Source: Symsagittifera roscoffensis
Taxonomy: Eukaryota; Xenacoelomorpha; Acoela; Convolutidae
Direction: 5' to 3'
Assembly: GCF_963678635.1 (NCBI RefSeq)
Contig: NC_087062.1
Coordinates: forward strand, 94,031,845-94,095,844
DNA: 64,000 nucleotides
Shown: one piece after another, positions 62,041-64,000 of the stretch
Layout of the letters: each line of letters starts with the position of its first letter
Position numbering within the stretch: the first letter of the stretch is position 1
Notes under the pieces: model-generated
What the model saw: the letters and a program-made list of their open reading frames with translations, nothing else
What the model was told of the DNA's origin: nothing
Database searches by the model: none
Translations under genes and position numbers: made by a program

Positions 62041-63560
62041 AAGAGCCCTCACAAGTTCAAACCTATGTTCATACCTGTGTACATCCTGAGTTATGTGCGA
62101 TGTGGTTAACTCATAGAGTAATTTCGGATAGGGTACACCGTCTGCTCGTCACGCTATCTTATTTTCGGCCGGATAGATTCGTGCAACTTCTTAGTCTAAT
62201 ACCGATCCTAATCTTACTCTTGTACTATCTAGTCTCAGGTTGTTTAACTAGTCTCTGCTAGGCTCAATAGATCTAGGGTATACTGGTTTATTGCGGCTGC
62301 TGAAGTTCTCTTAGAGAGGAAACTAATTTCTAAGTTAAATTAAAATCTCTCTGGTGCTGAAATTACAAGTAATTTCAGCATTTACAAATAAGTGGGTTGT
62401 TAGTTAGATGGATCATGATTGGTTAATATTAAATACTTTACATTGGTAAAATATCTAATTTATCCAATCATAAAATATAGTTTAGATCAGGTTCCACCCA
62501 TCCGGGTTTTACAGAGTTTTTTAGAATTATTTTTTTGCAATTCAAAGGATGGATGATGGACGTTGGTATTTGGCGAACATCGTACTTTTGTCCGGTTTCT
62601 CTTTGTTAGAGAAGTTCCAGGACGCTGGAGTGAGGGGCATCAATCGTCGTGTCTTCTTGTGACAACGATGGTGTTTCCCAATGAAATCAATCTGATTTCA
62701 GAATGGTTTGCTATGACGCGTTTTTCTGTTTTATGTAGAGAACTTCTTTTGTGTTCGACCTCGTCTGGGAATGGCGTGGAGATTGTGCGTGGAGGGGATG
62801 CCTTGTAACTCGGATCTGTACGTATACTTGAACATCGAGGTGGTCATTGGTCTAGTTCAATGAAGTCCTTTTCTGCGAAGTCAAGTCGTACTCTAAATCC
62901 TTTGAGTTTGTGATTGTGGACGGCATATCGGTTTGTGGTTGGCCATTCTTTTTTAAGTGTAGTGGGGTCATTTTGTCTTTGGATGTTCGTCTTTGTTGTT
63001 GTGTGCTGATCTATATACTGCAAAGTATAGTTTACATTTTATAAAATTTTTATTAGTTCAGTGTTTTAATTATGATTTTGGTTAGTTGTTTTCACAAAAG
63101 CATTTTGGTTTAGTTCGGTTATTTTGAAGAGTTACTCACCCTTGAGTACCTCTTATTAAAAATTGAAGTGTGGTCACAAAGCGTGGATGTAGCACGGTGG
63201 GTTAGGTCGGCTATAGAGCATGCTCAGGACGTCCTCTCTGGTGGGTTAGGCCAGGAGTGGGAGTATGATTTTGTGCGGTTTCTGTGAGAGGTCCTGTTAT
63301 GTGATAACGTTTTATGTTGGGTTTATGGTGGTTTTTCTTATGTTTCGTTAGTTGTGTCCTTTTTTCAAAAATCAAATTGTTTTTGGTATGGGTTTGTCTT
63401 TCGACTTTTTTGTGTTTTATTATTTCTTTCTTAGACTTTATAATAGTCTTCAAAAGAATAAATTATCCAGTTTTAAACTGGGTTAATCCGGTTTGGGTAC
63501 CGTTGGTTTTCTTTTCTTAGTCATGCTGTTATTCTATGATTTGTGGTGTTTAGTAAGCTG
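62041..63560. other. T/G-rich region; no gene recognised
   Basis: Strand composition is skewed (T and G on +). The minus strand is open in pieces between about 62650 and 62990, with protein-like stretches (HKLKGFRVRLDF, KRVIANHSEIRLISLGNT) in one frame broken by a stop; this may be a dead mobile-element ORF, family unknown. A tight hairpin, 12 bp arms with a 2-base loop (tgctgaaattac / gtaatttcagca), lies at 62355-62380, followed by a ~25 bp-arm inverted repeat at about 62417-62475. Confidence 0.4.
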
Positions 63561-63576
63561 CGTTGGTTAGTTTTGT

Positions 63577-64000
63577 TTAGTATATAATTCCTTTCCAACC
63601 GGGTTAAAGGAAAGTTTGAAACTTGTTATCGCGTGTTAGAGTTGTTGAGTGTGAAAGCTTGAAACTGAAATTCATTATTTAAACAATTCTTTGTGGGCGA
63701 GCTGTGCGAGTTTGGATAGAAGTCTTGTGCGAGTGAATGAAAATATCAAAAGGTTAGTACTGCATTTTCGTTTTATCAATTTACTACATAGAATTTTAAT
63801 TTTACTGCTAGTTTGGGGAAAAAATTTAATTACAAATTTTCATTTTTTATGAAATTTACTGCTTTTGGGGAAACAATTTATAAATCAATTTACTACATTT
63901 GGTATAAATTTTATCAGTTTATCTTGTGGAAAATATTAGTGAAATGAAGAATTTTAACAAGTTTATTTTTTATTTTGCTTTTTTGTTTCTTCAGATGATT
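63577..64000 (+). promoter_or_regulatory. Possible promoter and first exon at the right edge
   Basis: A TATA-like word (tatataat) is near 63580. 150-170 bp later aaaag is followed by a donor-like gttagt at 63753. At 63994 a strong pyrimidine tract ends in tcag, leaving atgatt as the last six bases. This reads like a short 5' exon, a ~240 bp intron and the start of a coding exon that continues outside the window. An ATG at 63737 also lies just before the donor. Inferred from signals only. Confidence 0.3.

Noticed and set aside
63211-63453. 80-codon minus frame rich in Lys and His
   Set aside because: Explained by the T/G skew of the + strand; no recognisable domain.

Overview
The window is AT-rich metazoan (invertebrate-type) nuclear DNA. 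Genes are split by GT-AG introns of 0.2-4.4 kb, and both introns and intergenic DNA are packed with repeats. The species cannot be named from the sequence. A 200-base N run at 53352-53551 is an assembly gap, so order and distance across it are uncertain.

Four protein-coding loci can be supported. (1) 7401-13991 (+), four exons, encodes a 482-residue ankyrin-repeat protein resembling ANKRD53. (2) 14452-27810 (+), nine exons, encodes a complete 400-residue cytosolic-type aspartate aminotransferase (GOT1-like) with all the PLP and substrate residues I could check. It starts about 460 bp after the stop of the first gene on the same strand. (3) 24571-24918 (-) is a one-exon, 115-residue unidentified protein nested antisense in GOT1 intron 6. 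(4) 42341-43093 (-) is an intronless achaete-scute-type bHLH factor of the ASCL3/4/5 kind. The protein encoded at (2) is metabolic and (4) is developmental; nothing links them functionally.

The rest is mobile-element and repeat DNA. The left edge (1-~640) holds a decayed Env-like fragment of a retroelement. Intron 1 of the ankyrin gene carries a MULE-type transposase remnant, a tRNA-derived SINE, a ~250 bp foldback and a local direct duplication. Its intron 3 carries a hAT-type MITE that has itself received a ~70 bp copy of intron 2. GOT1 introns carry a ~166 bp tandem repeat, a foldback, tRNA-headed repeats, several copies of a ~350-450 bp dispersed family, and three hAT-type MITEs. 27.8-42.3 kb has no recognisable gene but contains a ~1.9 kb tandem duplication. 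43.1-53.3 kb is also gene-poor; it includes an unusual ~1.45 kb element (50085-51534) with ~23 bp terminal inverted repeats and some 20 copies of a near-palindromic 11-mer packed next to both ends. 53552-57348 is a GC-richer, internally deleted Ty3/gypsy retroelement. 57998-62040 is a nest of small hAT-like MITEs inserted next to and inside each other, one with a perfect 8 bp target duplication. The last 2 kb is T/G-rich, with a possible promoter and first exon at the right edge.

The most novel-looking items are the 50085-51534 element with its palindromic subterminal arrays and the MITE family with C-run/G-run termini.
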